This document shows, in pieces, positions 31,850-44,423 of a DNA stretch of 64,000 nt; the stretch's first letter is position 1; each line of letters starts with the position of its first letter. Under the pieces are notes generated by a model that worked only from the letters and a program-made list of their open reading frames with translations, made no database searches and was not told the origin of the DNA. The DNA is from Oscheius sp. JU75 (taxonomy: Eukaryota; Nematoda; Chromadorea; Rhabditida; Rhabditidae): assembly GCA_037178855.1 (NCBI GenBank), contig JASJZC010000006.1, positions 9,528,501 to 9,592,500 on the forward strand, given 5' to 3'. The translations under genes were made by a program, and so were the position numbers.

Positions 31850-34594
31850 TTACTCGGTTCTCTGCTTGTCTCCTAAGACCAAAGCATGCATTACTGTCCC
31901 GGCTTTGACGCGACAGTCACCTGGAAACCAATGGCTCTGATTGAGAGAGACAGAGAGACAGAAAACAGAGACAGAGACCGACTCACAACAAGTAGCTGTA
32001 GTTACTGTGGTGGGGACCCATCTGCCATCCACTTTCCTCAGAACATCGACATTCCTGTACTGTTGCTGACATTGTCCCCAACCTGAAGGATCTATTAGCT
32101 CAACGAACACTACAGTATCACCAGAGAGGCAGTAGTCACCCTCCTGACAGCTCAATTCATTCAAGATCCTTGGAAAGTAGTCGTCTGGGAGCTCTCTCCA
32201 TGTCCAGCAAGTACCTGAACCTTTTTGAATCCAAATCCAGTAGATTCTTACCACAGAGTGACAGAAACTCTCCATTCTCCGAAGAAGTTTCTCCCCTCTT
32301 CACACATGCTATATTGAAGCGTCTTCCGACTACCGGATCAGCCGCTCTCTTCTTCCTCCCAAAGAGACCTCCCATCACCGTGGCGCCAATCCCTCCATGA
32401 CCACCACCTCCACCGCCTTGTCCCTGTCCTTGTTGTCCGTTCCCGAACAGATTCGGTAGCTGCTGGGTTAAGGGGTCTTAAGATGAATTTGAGATTTGTG
32501 ACTGTCACTCACTGAAAGCCTGTTGAGTGTGGCCGAGAGCCTGTTGGAGGACAGATTGCTGTACTGCCGGCTGGGTGATCTGTTGGGACCACGGGTTCTG
32601 CTGATTCCATTGAGGCTGTGGGAATTGTGCCTGTTGGCTGGCTTGAGGCTGGGCTTGGTTCCATTGGACTTGTTGATTTGCTTGGAGTTGAGCTTGCTGG
32701 TTGGCCTGTAACTGGGCATTCCATTGAGCCTGCTGATTGGCCTGCAGTTGAGCCTGCTGGTTAGCCTGTAACTGAGCATTCCATTGAGCCTGTTGAGTGG
32801 CCTGCAGCTGAGCCTGCTGGTTGGCCCGGATCTGAGCCTGATTCCATTGAGCTTGTTGGTTTGCTTGCAACTGGGCCTGGTTCCATTGCTGGGACTGACT
32901 CTGCTGCCACGATCTTCCTTGCTGCAGAAGAGGATTATGAGGACGTGGAGTGACCTGTGGCGGATTGTTTTGTCTCTGTTCCCATCTTCGAGCCAGGGCA
33001 TTCCACACTGAAGATAATATTGAATTGTACTGGTCGCAAAAATAGCCAGATGCACGGAGGAAGCAGCCTAGTAGTTCCAGAGTACAATAATTACTTACTG
33101 TAGCGATTTCCAAAGTTAGTAACAGAATTCTGTTGGAAAACTGTAATTAGGTGCGAAATTAGTTAGCTTCTGGAACAAATTGGGAATGTTGTTCGTGTGA
33201 AGGTACCAAACAGGAATGCTACTTTTCGGGTCCAAAGGACCCGTTTTTGGTTTGGTGATGGTTCTACAAAGTTGTAGAACTGTCTAAACCCTACAGCTAC
33301 AGATGCAGAACATCGTAAAGCTGAAAAGTCACGCTTTGACTTTGTAAAGGATTTAGCAAAATACACGAAGTTTCACTGTTACAATCTTCTCGTCTCATCC
33401 GTACCATCTCATCGAGTCGCGTTTTCAACTGCCGAGATTGTACGGGGGGGAACTTTCCCAAAATGAACAGTTGAAGTGGCGATAGTGGAAAACAAAACAG
33501 TAAGAACTACCTAGCTGAGATGCTATCTGCTGAACAGGCGATGTTCTCGGAACTGTCGGTTGCCACTGAGGTCGGGACTGCCACTGTGGCTGTTGAGGCT
33601 GTACTCTCGGCTGCTGCCATTGCTGTGCTGGCTGTTGGGATCTAGGCTGTTGCCACTGTTGTTGAGGCTGTTGAGAACGAGATTGTTGCCATCTCTGGGG
33701 CTGGTTCCTCACTGAGGCTAAAGACATCATCTTTCACCAACAGAGCGGACTCACGAGGTGGGGCGGCTGGTATTGGCCCGGGTCTGAATCTGTTCGGGTT
33801 CTGAAACTGTCGGGGAGGGGCAAAGAGTGCTCCCGATGCCATATAACGTTGTCCATCGGCAATCAGTTTTCGTACGTAGTCAGGCACTTGAGGTGGTGGT
33901 GGTACCTGAAAGAATCGGTTTTATAATAAGAACAAGGTCCTACCACAGTAGGAACAGGGAAGTTGAACCGTGGACAGTAGGCCGGGTTGAGCTGGTTCCG
34001 AGGCAATACAATAGTATACGGTCTGGAAAAGGTCTATATTTGAGTTTGCCGTCCAAATAGGGGTCTTGGAAATTGTGAAAATGAACCGGACACGGAAGGA
34101 TCTTCCAACTTTTGTGAAAGGTATCACATGGAACTCGAACCTTTTGGACCAGAAAAGGCTGAAGTCTCACCTGAATCCACCCCTAATCAGTCCCACATCC
34201 AGGAGTCTGTAATACAGTAAACCGAAACATTGTTGACACTCTACGGTCTGACAAGAAAATGTTCCTGCGTTCTGAAAACTCTAAATCTTCAAGGCTGAAA
34301 TTATGACTTACCACAGGGGTGGCAAAAAAGCTATCTTTAGTGAGATCTTGAAAAGTGAGAATGGCTTCCTCGATGGTGGAGGCTTGATACCGAGAGTCGT
34401 AGGAGATACACTGTCTCGATTCAGGGTGCATGACACAGGGACATTGAAACTTGGGGTTCAGTTTGTGTTTCTGTTTCTATCTCTGTCTATGTCTACTCTT
34501 ACCTGTGTGATCCCGGCATTTCCCAAACTCCTTTGTCGAACTACATCTTGGAAGAAGACATCTCGTTTTTCGATAGTATGAGATAGACAGCCAG
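31850..34594 (-). CDS. Secreted pro-protein with Gln-rich middle and IL-17-like cystine-knot C-terminus
   Basis: Eleven exons chain in phase: 34594-34503, 34470-34312, 34271-34171, 34022-33944, 33905-33755, 33711-33511, 33140-33099, 33007-32513, 32476-32252, 32214-31987, 31920-31850 (about 614 residues; the first exon with signal peptide was not resolved). The order is a Cys-containing N-part (KFQCPCVM, CQTVECQQCFG), a Pro-rich patch, two Gln/Trp-rich tracts (QPQQPQWQ; QANQQAQWN repeated), a Gly/Gln linker, a furin-like GRKKR, then about 135 residues with the IL-17 pattern: CWTW, YFPRILNELSC ... YCLSGD, VDVLRK and TTVTTATCCDC. IL-17 relatives are secreted dimers that signal through SEFIR receptors. 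The family call rests on that spacing of Cys, Trp and Pro; another cystine-knot ligand is possible. Confidence 0.7.
33243..33450. repeat. Hairpin and GTACGGG motifs in intron of the IL-17-like gene
   Basis: GTTCTACAAAGTTGTAGAAC (33261-33280) is a compact hairpin of the dispersed family. Downstream, GTCTCATCCGTACCATCTC (33391-33409) and GAGATTGTACGGGGGGGAAC (33434-33453) are the two GTACGGG-type motifs in reverse order, so the linked part is inverted relative to the copies at 30.7 and 46 kb. Confidence 0.5.
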
Positions 34595-35620
34595 CTGTCA
34601 AAAGTAGAACTAACAGGACTTCCGGCCCCTTCATTCACATTCCCATGTAAAGATGAAAAGAGGAAGACTGCTGAAAGTAACCTTGAAGATGGACTTTCGA
34701 GACGGAACAAGGGGTCTTATCAGAAAATGATCTACACTACTGCCACACGAACAACAAAAAGAGAGGATCAATTAAGAAATCAGACGGTAAAGGGCAATAA
34801 GGATTGTTCCGGACAGACAAAATAAGTAGAGGTGTGGTAGACGTCCCTCAGTCGAGGTCAACCCTAATAACCCTCTTGAAAGGTAGCAAGCCTCCATGTT
34901 TTCGGCGACCTTGGACCTGGGGGTATCATAGCAAAAGAAACACTAACAGAATGACAGAGAGACAGAGAGATAGAGAGACAGTATCAGTGGTTACGTTTCT
35001 ACTGAACAGAGACCCCAATTGCCGAACGGACAAGGAGGAAGAGACACCTATTTTGCAAATACCAACGTAGACGGAATGACACAAAGGAAATCGCCAAATG
35101 ACCCCCTGTTTCCCCAAAAGACAAGCTTGTGATTCAGAACAGTTGTAACCCCTGAACAGAAAGGCGAAAGCAGGGCGTAGGTTAAGAAAAGGGTGGGGAT
35201 GCCCCGTACTGGTTTTTGTTGCAAACTCTGGTGGTAATTCATCTTTGGCTGCAACCAATTTGAAATTACTGTTTGTCAAAGGAGGGAGAAAACAGAAATC
35301 AGTGATGGAAGCAAGGGCAAAACGAGAACAAATAGCAGCATTACAATCATACGCGTCCTCAGCTTCGAACAATAGCATGACGGTGAACTGAACTTTCGGT
35401 AGAACATATAACAGGTTAGAGATTCTTGAACCTGTCGGGCACTCTGCTGTCTCTCTATCTCTCTGTCTGTTTGACCACGTTTGTCCGTCAAACTTTGCAG
35501 AGATGTACTCGACTCCTGAATAGTCAAGCACGACCGGAATTTTTATGAGTTTTTGCTTGCCCAGCTTTACTCACTCGCACTGATAAAAGGTGAGAACGCT
35601 TCAAAAACACACAACGACCA
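34595..35620. other. Region between IL-17-like gene and small secreted gene
   Basis: 34595-34700 probably holds the unresolved first exon(s) of the IL-17-like gene. A 201-codon minus-strand frame (34926-35531) is bounded by GAGACAG/CTCTCTGT low-complexity at both ends and has no splice support; I do not call it. Confidence 0.4.
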
Positions 35621-35991
35621 ATGTTGATCCTACTCTTGGTCATCCCGGTAGTTTCGGCCATTGTGCCCAGCTTTTTCGGACCAGTGGAAGTATCCGATTC
35701 CAGTCCCTGGTATGACAAGCCTCTCTGCTTCCTTCTCGCCTCATCATCCTGTCCAAGTGGCTTTGAGTACGACGAGCTCCGACTCTCTGTCCAGCCGGAT
35801 GTCAATCCGAAGGTATGTCTCTCTGTCCCTTCTGTTTCTCTGTCTCTGTTTCTATACACTATCTCTTTCAGGACAAGAACGCAGCCGGTCAAGACCTCAT
35901 GCATCTCGGAAACGCAGGGGCATCTTCCCTCACTCACGACCCTTATGACCGGCTCTACACCATGACTCTGACTATCTGCTGCAGATATTAA
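35621..35991 (+). CDS. Small secreted Cys-containing protein
   Basis: Exons 35621-35812 and 35872-35991 join in phase 0 to 103 residues. Residues 1-13 (MLILLLVIPVVSA) form a signal peptide, leaving a mature chain of about 90 residues with cysteines in LCFLLASSSCPSGF and a terminal ICCRY. Four cysteines could make two disulfides. Not a family I recognise; small secreted worm proteins of this kind are often lineage-specific. It ends 107 bases before the stop of the convergent Crumbs gene. Confidence 0.65.
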
Positions 35992-36098
35992 TAATATTTA
36001 TAAAGATCTGTGCTCGTAAAAGCGAAAAGGTACCCGTATCAGTTCAAGTGAGACAAGAAAAGTGTCATTGGTCCTCGTGTTGAGATTGTTTGGTCTTC

Positions 36099-39000
36099 CT
36101 AGATGAGTCGTTCCTCCGGAGGTAGTTTGATCATATGGTTCATCTGCATGTGGCGACCGTTGGTTTCCTGGTGGCTGGGAGAGTAGTGGCCGTGGTAGGC
36201 GTGTTTGCCTTTCCAGACCACAAAGAAGAGAATGCAGCCGAGTAGACAGAGTAGGACTAGACCACCGGCCACGTATGGTAGGATGTATCCAAGAACGATC
36301 AGTCTTCTCTCGTCTACCTGAAAGGATCCCTATCTCTGTCTCTGTCTCTTTCCGTACCTTGGTCGAACATTGTGGGCCAGCATACCCTCTGTCACATTTG
36401 CATTCGTGAATTGCCGTCTCATGTCCATGTTCCATTCTGACTCCAGGATTCACACATTTCCCATGGACACAAGAGTGTGTGGTTCGATTGAACCGATCCC
36501 TGGCACAGGGATCCAGAACCGAGCATCGTCTTCCAATGTAGCCCTGTTCACAGTCGCACTTGTAGCCTCCATTAGTGTTTGTACAGATTCCATTCAGACA
36601 GCTGGTCGAGATTGCGCATTCGTCGATATCCTCAGTACAGTTCTTTCCTTGATAGCCGGTGCCGTCACAAACGCAGTCGTAGTCGTTCACTCGGTCACGA
36701 CACATGGACCCATTACTACAGTAGCCGAAGACACATTCGTCGATGTCGTGCTCGCAGCTTGTGCCTGAAATTGGGGTTCTGGGTCTGTCTGTCTATCTCT
36801 ATCTCTGTCTATTTTTTTGTCTCTATGTATCCAGTCCTTAGAGTACCTACCATTGAAGCCTGGTATACAGTGACAGAGATGTTCTCCCACAAGTGACTCA
36901 CAGGTTGCCCCATTTTTACAGGGGTTTCTCTTACAGTAGTCGATCTTGTTCTTAAATTTCATAAATGACAGTGATGAGGACCTCTTACTTCACAATTTAG
37001 CCCTTCGAATCCCTTCTGACAGCTACAGGAATGCTCGTCATGCTTCATCTGGATGCATTCTCCGTGGAGACAGGGAGATCGGAGACAGGAACCTTCCACC
37101 TCGCAGTGGTCTCCTGAAACCGATTGGGTAACTCCAGAGACAGGACTTGAAGTGTATGCAGAAGTAATGTAAGTGAGATAAGGAGAGTTCCAGGACCCCC
37201 AAGAAAAAAGACCCTCTTTCCCGACGATAAGCTAAGACGGAGAGTATTTTTTCTTAGACCACTCTCGAAGTTACGACTCTGCAACGATCATGGTCTGAGG
37301 GTACCGCTGGTACGACACTTTGAGAGAGAGAGAGAGAGGCAGGGAGACATGTTTAAAGAGTCTTACCTAGATAGTACTTCCGGCATTTGCAATGATATCC
37401 ACCAATTGTGTTCGCACAAGTCCCGTCATTTTCACATGGGATTGACAAACATTCATCGACGTCATCTCTACAGAATCTTCCTGTCCAACCTTTGCTACAG
37501 TCACAAAGAGTTCCGTTCCAGATCGAGCGACAGATTCCCCTCCCACTACAGGTATCAGTAGTACAGAGATTAGTCCAGGCGCTACACGTAGCTCCGGCAT
37601 AGCCTTCATCACAGCGACATTGGGGTTGTCCCATGGAGGTTGATTGACAGGACCCGTGCTGACATGGATACTGTTGACAAGGATCCACTGCTTCTTCACA
37701 AAATTCCCCGATGTACCCGGTTGGACATTGACACTTCAATCCGAGACTGTCAATTTGACATGCCCCGCCGTGCTGACAGGGAGAAGGGGAGCAAGAGACA
37801 GGCTTCTGAAATAAGTTGCTTGTCCTCTGTTGATAGATTGAGATACTTTGATATTACAGGTCTTTCCAACCCAGTCTCCTCTGCATTGGCAGCTGAATGT
37901 CCCGTTCCCATTGACACAGTAGCCGTCGTTTCTGCAAGGCAACTCGGCACAGAGATCGAGGGTTATGTCACAAGCTATTCCTCCAAAACCGGGATCGCAT
38001 TCGCATCTGGAATGATCTGAGGTATGAGAGACGCGAGAAAAAGGGACAAGTGGTGATAAAGAAACAGGTAGAGACAGTGGCACAAAGAGACGTAGAGACA
38101 GAGAGATGGTCGAATGACTAACCTGTAGTTGTGAGCCTCATCCACACATCTTCCATTTCCACAGTCGATATTCTGACATTCATCAAAGTTGACCTCACAC
38201 CGCGAGCCAGTAAACCCTGGCGGACATTGGCAATGGAACTGATTCCAAGAGTCCAGACAGACCCCGTTATTCAGACAAGGAGAGTCTGTGCCGCACTGGT
38301 TCGCCGATAGACAGTCGGTAGTCACCTAAACTTCACTTGTTCTTTATAGTTCAGGAACCGAACCTTTCTCCTGGTCACCCCCTTCCAATGTTCTAGACCT
38401 TCAGGAATCTTAAGGTCTTCCTCTCTATAGAATGATATTTTGGGAAGTTTGCCTATCTGGACGTTCTGTAGACAGCCCTCGAAAGAGGCTGTTCCACCCA
38501 TTTGTCCTAGAGACAGGGTGGCGGAATTGACATCCTTGGGCAGGACGAAAGTGGAGGGGAGTCCGTAGCTGGCATTGTTGATCTTTAGCACATTGCCTTG
38601 GATAGACAGACGGTTCCAGTTGCCATCGTTGATGGTCTTTCTGATAGTGAAGGGAGAGTCAAAAGAGACGACCAATTGTCCGTAGGAGAGGGATAGCATT
38701 ACTTTGGAGGTTGGTGTGAGCTGAAAGACAACTTTGCCTATCTGTCTCTTTGTATCTCTGTCTCTCTGTCTCCCTGTCTGTCTCTTCTCTTACCAAAGTG
38801 AGGATCCGTCCCTCCTGCGAATGAGTTCTAATGGACAGTTCAATGACATCCAGATCAGTTGACCCATTTGTCTGTAGCTTGAAAGACAGCATGCTGCTCC
38901 TAACCAAAGTGACAGGACTAGTGCCTAAAACAATCTCCTAGATTAATGGTACAGCTACTTACACAGGAATCCGCCTCCAACATTCATACAGTTCCCTCCA

Positions 39001-42000
39001 GCAGGACAGGGACTGCTTATACAGTAGTCTTTCTGATCGCAGTTTCTCCCATAGTAGCCCATGTTACAGACACACTCGAAGTCATTGAAAGTGTTCCGAC
39101 AGGAGCCTTTGACACACGGTGAGCCCGTGGAACAGATGTCATCGGAAATGGTTCCCTCCAGAACATTCTCCAGCCTTGTGACTCTTCCCACACCGTCCAC
39201 ATTCAGTTCAGTTCTGTGGAGGACAACCGACTCGGAGTTCAGGCGGACGTCTTGGAAGGAACCTATACTCGAGTTTGAGTCAAACTGTTGGAGCACTTAC
39301 CCTTGAAGTAGTCCTTAGTATCGAAAGCATCAGTAGGAGTACCTTCCGAGCTTCCCAACTGAATCCGCTCAATGAAGAGGGGGTGGTCGAATCGAGAAGG
39401 GACATCTCCCTCGGCATCGACGACTCCGTCCACAAAGAGCCGAATTTTTCTCTTGGTTCTGTCAACTCGAATAGAGTGATCCTCATTGTCGTCCAGACGC
39501 CTTCGACTTCGGAGAGTCAGGGGATTCTTCGAGCCGATTTTGCTTTTCACTGAAAGACTACGATGACTCCCTTTCTCTGTCTCCGTCTCTATGGTTCTCT
39601 GTCAGAAGTCAGAGAAGCGAGCATAGACAAGTAAACTTCGTACACACTTTGCTTTCTCTAGATTTCAAAAGTTCGGATGCAGTCGCTGTCTTTTACCTGT
39701 CAGAGTCCCATTGACCATTCCAATGGCTATGAAAGTCGCTCCGTCCTCGGCTGAACTCTCTCCAGCATACAGAAGAGCCCCATCCGGTTTGTTCGTTCTT
39801 GCAATGAGCCTCAAATCCGTTTGGAGTTTCAGATGTTCCGCGTGTTCTGAGGCTATTCTGGAAGTCGTCTCTATGATCAAGAGAGTAGGATCAAACTTAC
39901 ACAATCTCTGCGTGACTGCTCAAGTTCATGTGGCCAAAGGTGCTAGGCGGAAGACTGTACATGCAGAGAGGAGGGAGGAATGGAGCCTTGCAATCGCACT
40001 CAGAATGGCTCCACATATCGATGCAGACTCCGCCATTGTGACACCGATTGGCAGCACATTGAGGGATGCGAGAACAACCTAAGGAAATGATTGTGGAGTG
40101 AAACAAGGTCTGCATATGTTTGAACAAAGTTGGCGGACACCTTGCTCACATAGTCGATTTGAGGTCCGCCTATAAAGTCAACCAACCCATGTTCGATCCC
40201 CGCGATTCTCAAATGCAAGCTTTTTAGCCATCAAAAGCGCTTAAATGGTGTCATACAGGACAAATAGCTACCCGCAGAGACAGCCACGGCTCTATTAGAA
40301 TTGGCCAGGTCGATTGGAGACTTGTCGATAAGGACGTCAGCCATGCAACCGACGAAAAACTGCTCGTCGGCTGTCTTTCCAATCCTGGTCGAGAAAATGT
40401 CAAATGACGAAGGACGAGGCAGTGATCTGGACAAATATTCGTATCCATCAGCGTCTGATATGGTGACCAGAATGTCCTGAAATCCACTATGATTGACTAG
40501 AATCTTCTCTTCTCTTTGTCTCTGTCTCTTTGTCTCTGTCTCTTTGTCTCTGTCTCTCTGCCTCTCTGTCTCCCTGTCTCACTGGCTCCCTGTCTTTCTG
40601 TCTCGCACCGTCTCTGTCTTTCTGTCTCGTCAACAAGAAGCAAACCTTTTCTGTCTTCTGAAGCTCCAGCGAATACCACTCCCCATCGTTGATTGGTACC
40701 GTCAACAATCGATCATATACTGTTCCAGAAATGTTTACAGACAGACTGCCTTCTCTCAGAGATAAAGAGAACAGCCTCTGAACTGGGAATGACTGAAACT
40801 GAATGAATCTTACCTGTCCGAAGATGTTCTCGGCCGAGACCAAATGAGCTCCTGGGAGTGTTGTCCGGAAGAAGTAGCTGAGAGAGTATGGGAGAGGACC
40901 AGAGGATGAGCCAAGCATTACTGACGGGCTCTGGTAGACGAAGAGACTGTTTGAACCAAAGGACACCATATTCTCACGGTTACAGTGCTCCCCAGACTTC
41001 CCGATTGGACACCCGCACCCAAAATCTGAGCCCGTAGGACTGACCCGGGGACGACAGATCTGCCCACTTGGACAGGTCAGAGAAGAACAAATCTGAGAAA
41101 AGAAGACAGTACGGAAGAGGTAGACGAGACTTACAGAACCCTCCTTGTCACAAAGGTATCCGAAATAACCTGGTCGACAGATGCAGAGAGATCCTTCGGG
41201 GTTTTCGATGCACTTGTCGGAATGTATGCAGTGCTCACAGGTCTGCAACCTCTATTTTCTGGAAAAAGAATAGATAGTACTACCTGAACGGGCTGAGAAG
41301 TGACAGAATGATTGGCGGGAATTGCTGACATAGAACGAGGAGATGAACGTTCTGGAGCAGGAGTTGGTCTGATCTCGGAGACTGATGAGACCCATTCGTT
41401 TGCCTGAACACCAAAACTGTAGACAGGGAGATCTGAAGAGACAAAGAGACAGGGAGACAGAGAGACAGAGAGACAGAGAGAGACATAGAAACAGAAACTT
41501 ACATTAGTCTCACAAGAGTATCCAGTGAATGGAGGCAGGCAATGACAAACGAATCCTCCTTCAGCTGGATCTAAAGTCCCTTAAACAAGGGTTTAATGCT
41601 CAATACCTGCCTCCAACAGCCTCACAATGTCCCTCATTTTGACATGGGTTAGGAGAGCAAACAGATGTAAGTGACGAAGCAGCGCAAGTCGGCCCCTGAT
41701 ACCCAGGAGGGCATCTGCAGACCGTCTGTTCACCGACAACTTCACACGTTCCTAAAGAGCAACAACTTTGACGGGAAAGCTCCGAACCTCCATTGGAGCA
41801 GGGCCTCCTGGCACAGAAATCTTCGCCACTTGGCATTTCCACGCTCTCGCAGAGGATTCCACTGAAATCCGGAGAACATTGGCAGCGAGAGGATCCGAGT
41901 CCTTGAATACATTTCCCGCCATTCAGACACTTCTGTCCTCCCACAGTACACTCCACAGCCTGTTCACATCGGGAACCGTCGAACTCGGGACGACAGTGAC

Positions 42001-44423
42001 AGATGTATGAGGAGGCGTTTGAAGAACAGGTACCGCCGTTCAGACAGGGAATGTTTCGGCATGGGTCCGGGGTTTCGACGAGGTTCGGATTCTAAGTTTC
42101 TGGTAAGGTAAGAGAGCAAACTGTCTCTCTGTCTCTCCGTTTCAAACAGAACCACAAGACATAGCGCTTTAATAAATTAAATAAAGTGCTTCCAAAACAC
42201 TAACAGAAAAAAGTACTTCAGACTTACAAAATGTCAGGCCAGAGCATTTCTCCAAAAAGCAGTATTTTTCCCTAGACCACTCTCGCACAACCTCAAAACT
42301 CAAAAAAAAAGTTTTGGACTCTAAACACCTGTTACAATGTTTGACATCGCACATTTTGACTTGAAGTTAGTTCCTCAGGGCTGTAACGGATCAAAATGGA
42401 TAATTTCAGCGAAATGATGTTCTGCAAAGTTGTAGATTTTAGTTCGGGTTCCAACTTTGCAGAGCATCGGAAAACTGAAAAATGGGTTCTTGGGGGTAAA
42501 AAATAGGATGAGTCAACGTTAGATTGTTATGACTCGTCATTAGAGCTGTCTAAATGTCTGTCTCTGTCATTCAGTCTCTCTGCTTACATATTCCGAACAG
42601 GTCTCCCCCATGTAACCGTCGTCACAGAGACACTGAAACATCTTCTCCAGCTGCATAGCTTCCACACAAGTGCCGTTGTTCTGACAGGGATTGGGGTTGC
42701 AGGGAGTATCGGAACAGAGTTTTCCTAAAGATAGACTGTACTGTTATGATATACGGAAACTTTATCTAGTAGAACCAGATTATTTTTAATTTCTAGTAAT
42801 TAGTTGCTGCTTTGAATTTCAAAGCAACTTTTAGAAACAGAATTCAGTTGTAAAACACTCTAATTGAGTACATAGTTTGTTTTGACTACTGTAACTATTA
42901 TTAGCTTCTGGAAGAAGAGAAAGTTGTCGTCCACGTATCATAAAGAACCAGATAAGACTTGGGTAGTTTGATATTCTGCTTACCGATGTAAGGGGGGTTG
43001 CAGAGACATTCGAACGATCCCTCCATGTTGATGCACGTTCCAGAATTCCGGCAGGGGCTGAGCTCACATTCGTTTATGTCATCACAAGTCTTTCCACCGA
43101 ATCCTTCAGAGCAGTGCTCACAGCGATAATCGTCCTGAAATCTGGTTTTTTAGAAAGACACGGAGCCAGAGACAAAGACACAACTTACCCCATTCGGAAC
43201 GCAAGTCGCATTATTGTGACAAGGATGTTCCTCACATGGATCGGCCATACATTTTCGTTCTCCTCGCTCGTTCTCATGACATCTAAAGTCTTTCCACAGG
43301 GTAAAGATTCCATCCTTACATTTGATTTGCCGGACAATCTTTGTTTTCATTGCATCCGAACGATGACGAGGCGCTCAAACGATGATCGCATGCCGGTCCG
43401 CTCCAGTCTGCAGGGAAAAAAGTTTGCTAAACAATGCAAAGGGCTGATCCCCCTCTCTCGACTCACAACAACAGCCAGTTCAACCCCGAGTCCCAATTGG
43501 CAGCCTCCCGATACCAGTTCTCTACTCCCAGTTCTAATTATCCACCTACCTGCTTCACAGAGACATTTGTCTTTCGCACAGGCGCCATTGACACATCGGA
43601 TGGAACAGACGTCTTGACAAAGCTTGCCTGGAAAAGTGAGATTATGAATCAAAAGTGTGGCAATTTCCCGGTATCTGTTTTGGGAATATGAAACAAATTT
43701 GGCAAGCTAGTCTCTGAGATTAGGTGACAGGGAGTTCAAGACATTCCCAGAGCTTTGCTCTCTGACTGAGAGCCACAGAGACTGACCGACAGAAACCTGC
43801 ACAGGCTGACATTCCCTTGTCAGGTTCTGACAGTGACAGTTGGACAGCAAGAGGATAAGAGTCTGCTACAGACAGATTGACATGGCAAAATTGCCCTAAC
43901 ATTGACAGAAACAGAATAACGGTGACAGGAGAAGAGAGTCATCGGGCTGGACAGAGATAGGGAATGGAGACCGGAAAACGTCCATGGGCTTCAGAGTAGG
44001 TGACAAGGGGTCCAGGACATGACGAAAACGTTGATTTGACAATGAGTGACAGAAGCCGCCGTACAGGAACATATTGACAAGATAATAATGACTAGTGGCT
44101 GATAGGACAAGAGAGGAAAGTATTGACAGGTTGAGAAGAACATACACATAGTATAAGAAATGGGTAAAAGGGACAGGGAATTGAGAGGGTGACAGAATAG
44201 AAAGTGGTCAGAGTGACAGAACAGAGAGACAGAACAAGACAGGAAGACAGAAAAAAGTACAGACTGAAAATGAATGGGTTAAATTGACATGACTCACCTG
44301 AAAACCCGGCAGGACATACGCAATGGAAACTTCTAGCAGCATCATTCACTCTACAGGTCCCTCCATTGAAGCAGATGTTGCTGCCGCAGTCCCGCTCCCC
44401 CGGAACCTCCTCAGCTGCACGTC
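36099..44423 (-). CDS. crb-1: Crumbs apical polarity protein (EGF repeats, laminin G, TM, ERLI tail)
   Basis: Crumbs sets the apical membrane domain of epithelia through its short cytoplasmic tail. At least 26 exons were traced from 44423 down to 36099, about 1,720 residues, near the length known for the worm protein. More than fifteen EGF modules (for example [30 protein letters not shown]) alternate with three laminin G-like domains at about 40.3-41.1, 39.0-39.9 and 38.4-38.9 kb. The last exon gives one membrane helix ([20 protein letters not shown]), a FERM-binding type juxtamembrane stretch (YSPSHQE) and the C-terminal PPEERLI that binds PALS1/MAGUK PDZ domains. A Ser/Pro-rich linker exon (41432-41284) interrupts the EGF array. 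The signal-peptide exon upstream of 44423 was not resolved. One 670-nt intron (43628-44297) is packed with TGACAG. Confidence 0.95.
40135..40205 (+). repeat. tRNA-like segment in Crumbs intron
   Basis: CATGTTCGATCCCCGCG fits a B box (GTTCGATCC) about 50 bases after TAGTCGATTTGAGGTCC, a poor A box. It lies in the intron 40079-40271, antisense to the gene. Weak on its own; kept because similar segments recur. Confidence 0.35.
42415..42474 (+). repeat. Dispersed CAAAGTTGTAGA hairpin in Crumbs intron
   Basis: GATGTTCTGCAAAGTTGTAG pairs with CCAACTTTGCAGAGCATC (inverted) around TTTTAGTTCGGG. It is one of the best-preserved copies; intron 42092-42587. Confidence 0.7.
43720..44250 (-). repeat. TGACAG-rich patch filling a Crumbs intron
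   Basis: TGACAG, GTGACAG and TTGACA words recur on the + strand, which is CTGTCA in the sense of the transcript. The CTGTCA patch in the RdRP intron also runs in the sense direction. Confidence 0.6.

Noticed and set aside
34926-35531. 201-codon minus-strand ORF
   Set aside because: Both ends are GAGACAG-type low-complexity and the frame crosses several good splice-like sites. I could not support it as an exon.
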